A stretch of 64,000 nt of DNA, taken from positions 902,193 through 966,192 of the forward strand of contig JAJDDN010000008.1 of the NCBI GenBank assembly GCA_029260295.1, written 5' to 3'. This stretch comes from Phycisphaerales bacterium. Its GTDB lineage: Bacteria; Planctomycetota; Phycisphaerae; Phycisphaerales; UBA1924. The notes under the pieces were generated by a model that saw only the letters and a list, made by a program, of their open reading frames with translations, ran no database searches and was not told where the DNA came from. Position 1 is the stretch's first letter. Each line of letters starts with the position of its first letter. Made by a program: the position numbers and the translations under genes. Of the stretch, positions 17,394 through 26,054 are shown piece by piece.

Positions 17394-18506
17394 TCAATCA
17401 ATGGTGGAGATTGAACGGATGTAAGTGATAATGTCGTTGAGCTGATCGTCGGACATCGCGGGGTTCCCGCCCTTTGGAGGCATGTCCACACCGGTGGTGT
17501 TGGCAGCGTCCCAGATTGGGCGTCCCATTTTGACCATCGTAGCGATCTCTTTGTCGGTCGACTCTTTGATAAAGTTACTCGTTGTAAATGGCTTGCCGAG
17601 CCCTTCCATGCCTTCGCCGCTGGGGCCGTGGCATGCTGAGCACATCGAGACAAAGAAGTCTCGCCCGACAACCGGAGCTGAGCTTTGTGCGTTGTCGGCA
17701 CCGTTAATCGAACGGATGTACTCGATGATGTTGTTGAGATCATCGTCGGACATTGCGGGGTTACCACCCTTGGGGGGCATGTCGATGCCGGTAGTATTTG
17801 CGGGGTCCCAGATCGGACGCCCCATCTTAACCAACATGATGATTTCTTTGTCGGTCGAATCTTTGACAAACTGGCTATCTATAAAGGATTTTCCGAGCCC
17901 GTCCATGCCTTCGCCGTTGGGGCCGTGGCATGATGAACAAAGAGCTACATAGAGGTCACGACCGGGGCCGTCGAACGCGACCACGGCGGTTGATCGTTCG
18001 ATGATCCAGCTGTCCATGCTTGATCTTGGTGCTGAGGGGTCTTGAATCGAGCGGAGGTGGACGATGACATCATTAATCTGCTCGTCACTGATGTTCTGTG
18101 CGCCGCGGGCGGGCATCATGACACCGGTGGTGTTGAGCGGGTGGTCTGGAAGCCGGCCCACGGCGATGTTGTTAAAGAGCTCTGCATCATCGCTGTCTTG
18201 GATGTAGCCGTTGTTAACCAATGGCTTGCCCAAGCCGACGACGCCCTGAGCTTTGTCACCGTGACAGACTTTGCATGTATTCATGTAAACCGTCTCACCA
18301 AGCGAGAGCTGTTCTGAAGGAGCACCTAAGAATGCGACGGCGGTATGCGCCACCCGGTCGGAGCTCGGAGGCCCTGCGATGACGACGATCGCAAGAATCA
18401 CAGGGAGCGTAATGGTTATCAGGACCAATACCCCAATGGATTTCCACTTATATGGATCAGCGTTGTGCGTAAGGCCTGTATGTGATTGAACTTGAAAATT
18501 TGACAT
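17394..18506 (-). CDS. Membrane-anchored triheme cytochrome c of the nos operon
   Basis: 370 residues. One N-terminal membrane helix (about 23-45) is followed by three class I cytochrome c domains with CVCH-type sites at Cys78-Cys81-His82, Cys190-Cys193-His194 and Cys289-Cys292-His293. Candidate axial methionines are in MMPARG and in DMPPKGGNPAMSDD, which occurs in domains 2 and 3; these two domains look like a recent tandem duplication. As first gene of the nos operon it probably passes electrons from a quinol-cytochrome c oxidoreductase to the CuA site of NosZ. No NosR, NosG or NosH is present in the window, so this protein may carry that role. Confidence 0.9.
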   Translation of the reverse strand: MSNFQVQSHTGLTHNADPYKWKSIGVLVLITITLPVILAIVVIAGPPSSDRVAHTAVAFLGAPSEQLSLGETVYMNTCKVCHGDKAQGVVGLGKPLVNNGYIQDSDDAELFNNIAVGRLPDHPLNTTGVMMPARGAQNISDEQINDVIVHLRSIQDPSAPRSSMDSWIIERSTAVVAFDGPGRDLYVALCSSCHGPNGEGMDGLGKSFIDSQFVKDSTDKEIIMLVKMGRPIWDPANTTGIDMPPKGGNPAMSDDDLNNIIEYIRSINGADNAQSSAPVVGRDFFVSMCSACHGPSGEGMEGLGKPFTTSNFIKESTDKEIATMVKMGRPIWDAANTTGVDMPPKGGNPAMSDDQLNDIITYIRSISTID

Positions 18507-18570
18507 AGTGAAGCGGTCTCGGTGTGATTACTGCATTTCTGGACATACAAGTACTCTTATTGCCAATGAG

Positions 18571-18598
18571 TATATATTCCTGCCTGAGGATAAATCAA
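18571..18598 (-). promoter_or_regulatory. Candidate promoter of the nos operon
   Basis: Read on the - strand: TTGATT (18593-18598), 16-base spacer, TATATA (18571-18576), 65 bases before the cytochrome start. The -10 overlaps a near-palindrome GAATATATACTC. No full FNR box (TTGAT-N4-ATCAA) was found. Confidence 0.45.
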
Positions 18599-19257
18599 TG
18601 CGTAAATTCGAAATCCTGAGGCTTCACTACAAAATACGCCCCAACTGAACACTAGGGGCATTTTACCAAAACAAAAAGAAATGAATTCTATTCTGATGCC
18701 CCTTTTTAGGCTCTGAATTAGAACTCAGCGAAAAAACTGTGACAAACTGAAACTCAGAGGCTCAAGTGGAACAAGTTGTTCAATAGTTCGCAAATATAGA
18801 CCATGGGTTCACTATCAATCTTAGAGAGCACAATTTGCCTTCCCAGTACCCAATCAGGGCATGAGCCCTCACAATAAGCGATGCATTGAAAATGTGCGGA
18901 GGATCGAGTTTCCCCTCGAATCCAGATACTCAACTGAGAATCAGGGGCAATGAGGATGGATTCATGGCAAAAAAATAGCACTGGAAGTCTGAAGCCAACC
19001 AGTGCCACACCCGAAACGGGCTGAATGAATAAACATATAAATCCTGGATCTTGACCGTCTCGTCACAAAATCATTTGGGACAGAATCGAATCTGCCATCT
19101 GGGTAAACAGATGGCTTGGACGAGCGATCAAGCATTTACATGCCTCATCCAACAACGCACCATCTGTGGAGATCCGCGCAAGGATTTTCTTGATTTTTCG
19201 AATTTATATGCTGAAGGCTCTGGATGCACACATAAATAGGAACATCGACACAATGAC
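18599..19257. other. AT-rich gap between nos operon and kinase gene
   Basis: About 650 bases without a convincing gene. It holds an 8-bp inverted repeat AGGGGCAT/ATGCCCCT (arms near 18653-18660 and 18694-18701, followed by T5 on the + strand), a perfect 8-bp hairpin GCCATCTG/CAGATGGC (19094-19101 and 19108-19115) downstream of the kinase gene, and a short open frame at 18754-19008 listed separately. Confidence 0.5.
18754..19008 (-). CDS. Doubtful short ORF or gene remnant
   Basis: 84 residues from a GTG, with Cys-containing stretches (FFCHESILIAP, QCIAYCEGSCPDWVLG) that look protein-like. There is no Shine-Dalgarno and no ATG; the frame stays open upstream to a TGA near 19062. It could be the remnant of a decayed gene or a chance frame in AT-rich DNA. 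No family recognised. Confidence 0.25.
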   Translation of the reverse strand: MALVGFRLPVLFFCHESILIAPDSQLSIWIRGETRSSAHFQCIAYCEGSCPDWVLGRQIVLSKIDSEPMVYICELLNNLFHLSL

Positions 19258-21618
19258 CTATCTGCACCCGCTGTGCTCAGAGGCACGCTCCATCGCTCTT
19301 TGCACCCACAGGTTTTTGACACCATATTGCGTAACTAGACTGGAAAAAGATGACTCCATGAGGAGAACTCCATCATTTGTGAATCCTGAATCGCAGAGGG
19401 CTGCGCCGAGGGCGTTCTGAACTTTAGAGAATAGTTTTTCGTTAGCGAGCCCCTGGAGTTGGAGACAGGATTCGTCTGCACGAATGAGGAAGCCGAGCGC
19501 CTGTTTAAAGTCGCCGGATTCAAGATATGCAGAGCCCAGCAAGAAATCTGCTTCGGCGAGGTTATATCGCCAACTATCGGGCATTGCGGCCCAGACCGTT
19601 CGAACGGAGATCATATGGGGAATACATTCTCCGTACCTGCCTTGGTGGAAATAATTCTTTGCAAGGTTCCTGTACATCCGAATAACTATCGGATCTGACG
19701 CTAAGTGGCTTTTTAGTGTGACTTCGAGTGCGTGTTTAATGTGCAGTTCGCCCTCTTCGAGTTTGCCAGCCGAAGTCAGCACAACACCGAGCGAAGAATG
19801 GAACTGCCCAAGATCTTTTTCCTCATGGTATGTTGGGTTATTGGGTGCCGAATCGATGACCCTGCGGAATAACAGCTCGGCAGTGGCGAAGTCTTGCTGG
19901 AGCCAAAAAAGACCTGCAAAATTCGTGAGCACCGTGCTTTGTACCGACCATGAAAGCCTGTCGAACGATTGGTGATCGATCAGTTGCTGATACATTTGGC
20001 GTGCGGTCTTGTAATCGCCGCAGGTTTGGATACCGTGAGCGATCCCCCGCCAATCATTGGCCCGTTGCTCGGTGAGTTCACCATCGATGGTCATGAGTTC
20101 TTTGGCCTGCAGGTAGGGCCGCATCGCATCGGAGAAGTTTCCAACCTGCGTGAGTGAATACCCTTTGGCGAAGAGATATGTTTGTTTGTATTGAGTTGGG
20201 ACTTCGGACAAATCTCCGAACTCACTCTCAGTGAGCTGAATCACACGGGCAGCTTCGGCGTGGAATCCGTTCCTTGCGTGCTCTCCGATGAGCCGAATAC
20301 GAGCGTTCAGAACTCCTAGTCGACCAGGAACATCAGATCCATCGTTTGCCGTTTGTGGGTCCCCGAGCGCCTGGGTAATGGCGCCGGGGATGCCGGGAAT
20401 GTGTCCCCTTTCGAGCTCTCCATGACTTGATACATCTGTCAAGAAAACAGATCCGGGGAGAACCATAACGACAAGCAGAAGACCCGCCACAGAGACTGCG
20501 CGGTATGCCATTGATTTGATTCGACGAGTTGGCAATCTATCGTTCGGCCAAGACCCCTGCAGCCTGTCCGCGGCACTCCTTAGTGCGACAGCGGCGTCTT
20601 GGACTGTTTCGAATCGCATTGCCGGGTCCGGGTGGATCATTCGGCAGAGGACCTGCGTGATTGGCTTTGGTAGCGTTGGGCAGGAGTCGCTGGGTTGATA
20701 GTTGAAAATTTCACGGGAATGCTCGCAACACAGAGTCCCATCGAGTGCTTCTGCTGCGAGTACCCCGATTGAATAAATATCGCTGCTGATCGTGTCGCCC
20801 GATGATTGACCGCTGCGCCGTTCGGGGCTCATGTAACGCAGGGTGCCGAACATTTCAGGATTGATGGTTTGAATATCGATGGGGATTGCTTGGCCGTGGA
20901 TAAGCTTGGCGATCCCGAAGTCGATGACGGTTGGAATGAGCTTCCCAGTAACGGGGTCTTTATGAATCAGAACATTTGATGGCTTGATGTCGCGGTGGAC
21001 GACACCGTTCTGGTGTGCATACTCGAAGATTTCACAGAGGTTCAAGAGAAGGTCTATACGATGGTCGAATGAGACTTTATTGTCATAGAGATATGACGAG
21101 AGTGGGCTGCCTTGAACTTTCTCCATAACAAGAAACGGCTGCGAATGGAGCTGAGATTCGATAACCCCAACCTGGTAAATCCGCGCGATTGCGGGGTGCT
21201 CTAGGCGAGCCAAGAGGTGTGCTTCGGCCTGGATTCTTGAGGTCGCTTGCTGGGAGCAACTCAGTGGGCGGAGGACTTTGATCGCGACTTCGCGCTGCGG
21301 ATTCTCTTGGACTGCGTGATAGACGATGCTGCTGGAGCCTTGCCCTAGAACTCTTTGGAGTTTAAAGCCGGGGATTTGTATGCTGCCTGAGCCGAGAACC
21401 TCGGGGCGGTAATCGATGACGGTGTTGGCATCGACGATCGGGGTGTCGAGGAGAGATTTCGCCTGAGGCTCATGCTCGAGGAGCGAATAAACTTCCTGGC
21501 CGAACTCAGTATCACCATTACAAAGCTCGGCGATGATCGCGTCGCGATCATCGGGCTTTGCAGAGATCACGGCTTGAAGTATCTCTGTAACTCGATTGTG
21601 TCTTTGCTCACTATTCAT
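19258..21618 (-). CDS. Serine/threonine protein kinase with membrane segment and C-terminal TPR region
   Basis: 786 residues from the ATG at 21618, which overlaps the sigma factor stop by 8 bases. Kinase motifs: glycine loop VLGQGSSSIVY (90-100), Lys114 in VAIKVLR, catalytic HRDIKPSNV (208-216; Asp210, Asn215), DFG at 233-235 and SPERR in the activation segment. A transmembrane helix lies at about 376-394. The outer/periplasmic half contains TPR-like repeats (VIQLTESEFGDL, FSDAMRPYLQAKELM, QDFATAELLFRRVID, KLEEGELHIKHALEV). The ECF sigma-kinase-TPR pair is a common planctomycete signalling module. The kinase could phosphorylate or otherwise control its sigma partner; targets are unknown. Confidence 0.92.
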   Translation of the reverse strand: MNSEQRHNRVTEILQAVISAKPDDRDAIIAELCNGDTEFGQEVYSLLEHEPQAKSLLDTPIVDANTVIDYRPEVLGSGSIQIPGFKLQRVLGQGSSSIVYHAVQENPQREVAIKVLRPLSCSQQATSRIQAEAHLLARLEHPAIARIYQVGVIESQLHSQPFLVMEKVQGSPLSSYLYDNKVSFDHRIDLLLNLCEIFEYAHQNGVVHRDIKPSNVLIHKDPVTGKLIPTVIDFGIAKLIHGQAIPIDIQTINPEMFGTLRYMSPERRSGQSSGDTISSDIYSIGVLAAEALDGTLCCEHSREIFNYQPSDSCPTLPKPITQVLCRMIHPDPAMRFETVQDAAVALRSAADRLQGSWPNDRLPTRRIKSMAYRAVSVAGLLLVVMVLPGSVFLTDVSSHGELERGHIPGIPGAITQALGDPQTANDGSDVPGRLGVLNARIRLIGEHARNGFHAEAARVIQLTESEFGDLSEVPTQYKQTYLFAKGYSLTQVGNFSDAMRPYLQAKELMTIDGELTEQRANDWRGIAHGIQTCGDYKTARQMYQQLIDHQSFDRLSWSVQSTVLTNFAGLFWLQQDFATAELLFRRVIDSAPNNPTYHEEKDLGQFHSSLGVVLTSAGKLEEGELHIKHALEVTLKSHLASDPIVIRMYRNLAKNYFHQGRYGECIPHMISVRTVWAAMPDSWRYNLAEADFLLGSAYLESGDFKQALGFLIRADESCLQLQGLANEKLFSKVQNALGAALCDSGFTNDGVLLMESSFSSLVTQYGVKNLWVQRAMERASEHSGCR

Positions 21619-22300
21619 GCGCCAGCTCTCTTGCAAGCCAGAGACGGGCATGGTTCCAGTCGAGCTGAACGGTCCGTTCGGAAACATCGAGATATGTCGA
21701 TATATCGCTGGTTGAAAGACCCCCGAAATACTTCATTTCGACAATCTTCGCCTGACGCTGGGCGACTTGCTCTAAGCGTTCGAGGGCTTCATTGAGTTCG
21801 AGGAGTTGGATTTCATCGAAGGAGGCTTGGCCCCCGAGATCAACGATGATCGAGCTTGGAGCAGACCCTCCGCCCCGGGCTGCTGCGGAACGGTCTCGGA
21901 TATGATTGATGAGAACCCTGCGGATCATGATCGAGGCAACAGCGAGGAGATGGGCCCGTTCATTCCATTTATCTGTACGCTGTTTGAGGACACGCGAGAT
22001 TGCTTCGTGGACGAGTTCGGTAGCCTCGATGGTGATTGACTGGTGGGATGTGGAGAGGTGCCACGCGGCAATGTTGCGGAGTTCTTGGTAAACAGTGGCA
22101 CAAAGATCGTCTGTGGTGAGCGAAGGATGTATTTGCGAATGCTGCTGTGCGTCAACAACAGAATCGGCGGTCTGCGAGGATGCAGCTATATCTTGATTTT
22201 GCATCTCGAATCTCCGGTCCTGATCACCATGCGGCCGGTGTGCTGCTGATTTCTGACTGAAATCAACCGTCCGCTGGTTCTCTATACGCAATAAATCCAT
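21611..22300 (-). CDS. ECF-type RNA polymerase sigma factor (planctomycete Sig-70_X6-like)
   Basis: 229 residues from 22300, or 197 from the ATG at 22204. Region 2 is seen in DDLCATVYQELRNIAAWHL and TELVHEAISRVLKQ...LLAVASIMIRRVLINHIRDRSAAARGG; region 4 in LEQVAQRQAKIVEMKYFGGLSTSDISTYLDVSERTVQLDWNHARLWLARE, a helix-turn-helix that reads the -35 element. This is the ECF type common in planctomycetes and paired with Ser/Thr kinases. The last 8 bases overlap the kinase start, so both are coupled. A hairpin abuts the longer start, which favours the shorter one or an autoregulated leader. Confidence 0.93.
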   Translation of the reverse strand: MDLLRIENQRTVDFSQKSAAHRPHGDQDRRFEMQNQDIAASSQTADSVVDAQQHSQIHPSLTTDDLCATVYQELRNIAAWHLSTSHQSITIEATELVHEAISRVLKQRTDKWNERAHLLAVASIMIRRVLINHIRDRSAAARGGGSAPSSIIVDLGGQASFDEIQLLELNEALERLEQVAQRQAKIVEMKYFGGLSTSDISTYLDVSERTVQLDWNHARLWLARELAHE

Positions 22301-22302
22301 GT

Positions 22303-22364
22303 GTGTTCAGGCTATGCCTCACATGAATAATGTATTCCCAATACATAAGGAAGCCTGAGAACAC
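22303..22364. promoter_or_regulatory. Nested inverted repeats upstream of the ECF sigma gene
   Basis: Outer arms GTGTTCAGGCT (22303-22313) and AGCCTGAGAACAC (22352-22364) pair with a 2-base bulge; inside lies a perfect ATGTATT-CCC-AATACAT palindrome (22330-22346). It is either an mRNA leader structure of the sigma gene or an operator. The rest of the gap up to 22575 shows only AT-rich sequence. Confidence 0.5.
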
Positions 22365-22575
22365 GCATTGATTATAGTCGCACCCACAGAGACGCATATT
22401 TCGTATCTCACTGGGGCCTTTCGACTTAGATCGCGGCCGGAGTCCAGACAGGGCGGTTTTTGTATCTCAAATAGGCTTTGCATTGTAATTTGACAAGAAA
22501 TTTCGATATTCTGCGCTTTGATTTTGCCGGGCTAACTCGAATCAAGGGAGGATTGTCAAAGATGCCTTAATTGAC

Positions 22576-22605
22576 AACGCCCGGCTCTGGATAGAGCCGG
22601 GCGTT
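22576..22605 (-). terminator. 13-bp hairpin downstream of tRNA-Gly
   Basis: AACGCCCGGCTCT at 22576-22588 pairs perfectly with 22593-22605, loop GGAT. It lies 7 bases beyond the tRNA 3' end. The T-run is weak on both strands, so termination efficiency is unsure. Confidence 0.55.
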
Positions 22606-22612
22606 TCTTGAA

Positions 22613-22684
22613 AGCGGGTGAACAGATTTGAACTGTCGACATTCACGTTGGCAACGTGACGCTCTACCACTGAGCTACACCCGC
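22613..22684 (-). tRNA. tRNA-Gly (anticodon GCC)
   Basis: Reading the - strand, the acceptor GCGGGTG pairs with CACCCGC; the D-arm is GCTCAGTGGTAGAGC; the anticodon stem TCACG/CGTGA encloses TTGCCAA with anticodon GCC; the T-arm is GACAG-TTCAAAT-CTGTT. 72 bases with discriminator; CCA is not encoded. Confidence 0.95.
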
Positions 22685-22728
22685 GTTTGGTTGTCGCTGA
22701 CCTGACATTCATCGGGCCTGCAGGGGTA

Positions 22729-22757
22729 AAAATAGACCATAAAGTGCCGTTGGTCAA
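22729..22757 (-). promoter_or_regulatory. Promoter of tRNA-Gly
   Basis: On the - strand TTGACC (22752-22757), a 17-base spacer and TATTTT (22729-22734), ending 45 bases before the tRNA 5' end. It is a good sigma-70 type match and no other gene lies between. Confidence 0.7.
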
Positions 22758-22822
22758 TCTGTTTTTGAATCAACCTGACATGTGGTGGGATTGGAGCGAG
22801 AATTGAGGCGTTGAGGGGTGAA

Positions 22823-24733
22823 TTATTGGCCTTGGGCTTTGGTGATAGCGGCGATGACCTGCTTGGTGGAATAGGCGTTGGAGAGCCAGATGGGGTCCGG
22901 GTTGCCTGGTTCGTAGACGACCAGGAGCGGAATTCCGGTTTGACCGAGGTCTCGGAGTTTTTGCCATCCTGGGGCGGAGGTCGATGTCACATCGGCGGCC
23001 ATGGGGACCACCCCAGCACTGAGCAGGGCCGACTTGACGGGATCACGCGAAAGGACGGTTGCTTCGAGGGTCTTGCAGTTGAGGCACCATTCGGCGGTGA
23101 AGTCCAGCACAACGACCTGGCCGTTGGCGAGGGCTTCATCGAGGGCTTCTTGGGTGTAGGGCTGCCAGAAGTAATGGTAGAGGTGGCTGGTTTGGTTGGA
23201 GGCGATCGCGACGCCGGAGGTGGCGACGAGGATGCCCATGACACTGAAGACCAATCTTGGCCCGAACTTCTTTGAGATCATGATGGTGCGGACGAGGAGG
23301 AGCCCGCCTGCGCCCAGTCCGAGGAGAGCGATGACCCACCAGTGGATTGCTTTGAACCACCATGGGGTGCCCCACCCTTGTCCGGAGGCGACGGAGATCA
23401 TGGTGGTGCCTAGGAAGTAGGCTCCGGCGGCGAGCATCAATAAGCCCATGACTTGTTTGACGAGTTCACTCGCTGGGCCAGTCTTGGGTATTTTGTTCAT
23501 CCATTTGGGGTTCATGGTGAGGATGAGGTAGGGGAAGGCCATCCCGAAGCCGAGGGAGAAGAAGATGATCATGACCTGCCAGGGCTGCATGGTGGCGGCT
23601 CCGGCGAGGAGAGCACCGGCAACGAATCCGAAGCAGGGGAGCCCGAGGATGGCGGTCATCATCCCGAACATGAATGAGCCTGAGGCGGAATCCGCTTTTG
23701 GGTTGATCATGTAGGTTGCTTGTGGGAGCTTGATGGTAAAGAGGCCCATGATTCCCAGTCCCATGACGCCGATGAGGAGGCCGATGATTCCTGTGACCCA
23801 CCAGACGCCGAAGATGATTGAGGGGTCTACAAAGTCGGCGACGAAGGCGACGGGGATGCCGATGCCCATCCAGAAGGCGATGACACCGAGGGCCATCATG
23901 GCGCCGAGCTTGATGGCTTTGGACTTGCTTTCGCCGGCGTGATTGGTGATGGTCATCACTTTGAGGGGAATAACTGGGAGGACGCAGGGGGTGAGGTTGA
24001 GGATGAATCCGCCAAACGCGGCGGCGAGGGCGATGACGGCGATGCCTGCGGCGGAGTCGATCGGAGGAAGTACGAAGAGGCCTAGGAACTGGCGTTGATT
24101 ATTAAGGGGTTCGGTGGTTGATCCTTGGGTGCCTTCAAAGGTGTCGGGGTTGGAGAATGCGGAGGGGTCGAAGTTGTCGAAGAGTGGGTTTGCTGCAATG
24201 GCTTCTGGGGTGTCGGTAATAGTGAGGTTGATGGACTGGTTGTCGAGAGTTGGGGGGAAGCAGGTGGTGTCGTCGCAGGCTTGGTAGAAGGTTGCGATGT
24301 CGATAGAGAAGTCGCCGAGAGGGGCATCTGGGCTGATCTGAATTGGGATGTAGGCCACGGCTTTGCCGGAGTAGGTGAGGAGATCAACAGGGGGGCCCAT
24401 GAATCGGACTACTGCGATGTGTGGCTCTGGCCATTGAACCTGGCCAGCAGTCACAGAGTCTGGAACGGTGAGGTCGATCGTGGTTGGGATTGCGGCGAAA
24501 TCGCCCATTTCATCTGGGATGACAGGGTCATTTGGGTAGATGTGGAAGCCGTCTTGGTGATCGAGGACTACGGCAATAACAAGGCTGCCGCCGGGCTGGA
24601 CGGAGGATGTTGATGCGGTGGCTGAGACGATTACGGGATTGGCATCAGAACCGAAACCGGGCTGGGCGTACGACTGGGCCGTCATTGCAACGACGATGAA
24701 GAGAGCGAGGATTGATTGCATGCGTTTGAGCAT
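22823..24733 (-). CDS. dsbD: Thiol:disulfide interchange protein DsbD-like
   Basis: 636 residues from the ATG giving a signal peptide (MLKRMQSILALFIVVAMTAQ...YAQ). The periplasmic N-terminal domain has a CysxxxxCys pair in YQACDDTTCFPP. About eight transmembrane helices follow from residue 240, with conserved cysteines in NLTPCVLPVIPLK and GLPCFGFVAGALL. The C-terminal thioredoxin domain holds AEWCLNCKT with Cys550 and Cys553. DsbD transfers reducing power from cytoplasmic thioredoxin to the periplasm, for example for cytochrome c maturation and copper-site assembly, which fits the nearby nos genes. It is divergent from fliM. Confidence 0.93.
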   Translation of the reverse strand: MLKRMQSILALFIVVAMTAQSYAQPGFGSDANPVIVSATASTSSVQPGGSLVIAVVLDHQDGFHIYPNDPVIPDEMGDFAAIPTTIDLTVPDSVTAGQVQWPEPHIAVVRFMGPPVDLLTYSGKAVAYIPIQISPDAPLGDFSIDIATFYQACDDTTCFPPTLDNQSINLTITDTPEAIAANPLFDNFDPSAFSNPDTFEGTQGSTTEPLNNQRQFLGLFVLPPIDSAAGIAVIALAAAFGGFILNLTPCVLPVIPLKVMTITNHAGESKSKAIKLGAMMALGVIAFWMGIGIPVAFVADFVDPSIIFGVWWVTGIIGLLIGVMGLGIMGLFTIKLPQATYMINPKADSASGSFMFGMMTAILGLPCFGFVAGALLAGAATMQPWQVMIIFFSLGFGMAFPYLILTMNPKWMNKIPKTGPASELVKQVMGLLMLAAGAYFLGTTMISVASGQGWGTPWWFKAIHWWVIALLGLGAGGLLLVRTIMISKKFGPRLVFSVMGILVATSGVAIASNQTSHLYHYFWQPYTQEALDEALANGQVVVLDFTAEWCLNCKTLEATVLSRDPVKSALLSAGVVPMAADVTSTSAPGWQKLRDLGQTGIPLLVVYEPGNPDPIWLSNAYSTKQVIAAITKAQGQ

Positions 24734-24963
24734 TGACTTGGGACTCCGGGGATATAGGTCGGGAATGCGTTGATCGTATCGGCATTGATTGGTCGTGATG
24801 GCCAACGGCGGGATTAGAAGATTTGTTCCCCAAGATCATCCTCTGGCCCGAAATCATGGGCGAAATCGTGGAGAATCCGGGCCAGAGTGCCCGATATAAG
24901 TCACAATTGACTATCCGCATGTACAGCGGGATGGTGTATCTGTTTGTATGGAGCTTTCGTCCG

Positions 24964-25983
24964 ATGGGCATGCTTGACCAGAATGAAATCGATGCGATGA
25001 TGGCTGCGGTTGACGACGGCGGCTCCGACGAGCCGTTGCCGCAGATAAGCATCTTTTCTCGGACCCGCAAAGATCTTGATAATGTCGAGGTTCGCCAGTA
25101 TGACTTTAAGCGTCCCGAGCGGGTATCCAAGGACCAGATGATGGCTCTTGAGACGCTCCACGAGGCGTTTGCACGGAACTTTGGGGCGTCGCTTTCAGGG
25201 TTTTTGCGGACGATTGTTGAGGTGCGGGTGGCCGCGTGTGAGCAGATGACTTATGGAGAGTTTGTTTCTGGCCTCCCGAACCCGACGAGTTACAACCTGA
25301 TTCAGACGGACAAACTTGAGGGACAGATGTGCCTTGAGATTTCGCCTCTGATTATCTACCCGATTATCGACAGACTGCTCGGCGGTACGAACCAAGACCT
25401 CTTTATCCCGCAGCGTCCGATGACCCCGATCGAGCAGCGTCTGATCTCCAATGTACTTGGACGGGGGCTCGAAGCACTCAGCGAGGCATGGAGCAGCGTC
25501 AAAGAGCTTGAGTTCAAGATCGTGGCCCATGAATCGAACCCGCAGCTTGTGCAGATCGTGCCTCCCAATGAAGTGGTGATGGTGATCGGGCTTGAGATGC
25601 GTATGTCGTCGCGTGCAGGGACGATGAATCTGTGTATTCCGTACAATGTCATCGAGCCAGTGATGGACGACTTGAGTAGCCAGAGCTGGTTTGCGGTATC
25701 CCGGAACGATGACGACACCAGCTTCGAAGACCGAATCACTGAGAATCTGGACCAATCCGGCGTCCAGGCATCGGTGGCGATTGCCAACACAACCATTTCG
25801 CTTCGGGAACTCTCTGAACTCTCGGTAGGTGATCTGATCGTGACTACACATGACGCTAAAAACCCTGCGGTGATCTATATCGAAGGTGAGCCTAAGTTCT
25901 TGGCTCAAGCGGGGCAGCATCGGAATAATCGTGCGGTCCGGGTTCTCAAGAGTATCGCTAAGGGCGAGCGGATCGACGGATAG
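24964..25983 (+). CDS. fliM: Flagellar motor switch protein FliM
   Basis: 339 residues from the ATG at 24964 (GGAG 10 bases upstream), which gives the CheY-binding start MGMLDQNEIDAMM. The middle domain contains SKDQMMALETLHEAFARNFG, MTYGEFVSGLPNPTSYN and PLIIYPIIDRLLGGT; the C-terminal FliN-like domain has ASVAIANTTISLRELSELSVGDLIVTT and ends KFLAQAGQHRNNRAVRV. It builds the C-ring of the flagellar motor and binds CheY-P. An upstream in-frame ATG at 24823 adds a non-homologous leader. No other flagellar gene is adjacent, unlike in most genomes. Confidence 0.95.
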   Translation: MGMLDQNEIDAMMAAVDDGGSDEPLPQISIFSRTRKDLDNVEVRQYDFKRPERVSKDQMMALETLHEAFARNFGASLSGFLRTIVEVRVAACEQMTYGEFVSGLPNPTSYNLIQTDKLEGQMCLEISPLIIYPIIDRLLGGTNQDLFIPQRPMTPIEQRLISNVLGRGLEALSEAWSSVKELEFKIVAHESNPQLVQIVPPNEVVMVIGLEMRMSSRAGTMNLCIPYNVIEPVMDDLSSQSWFAVSRNDDDTSFEDRITENLDQSGVQASVAIANTTISLRELSELSVGDLIVTTHDAKNPAVIYIEGEPKFLAQAGQHRNNRAVRVLKSIAKGERIDG

Positions 25984-26054
25984 TTGATTTACTGCCACTG
26001 GGGCTGTTTAGACGCCCTGCTTTGCCTCCTCAGTTATCTATATATAGAAGTTCA

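Noticed and set aside
18507-18640. FNR/Crp-type box for oxygen control of the nos operon
   Set aside because: Only a TTGAT half-site is visible; the second half does not occur at the right spacing.
22480-22612. Possible + strand small RNA with TTGACA box ending at the 22576 hairpin
   Set aside because: No -10 at proper spacing, and the hairpin is explained as the terminator of tRNA-Gly.
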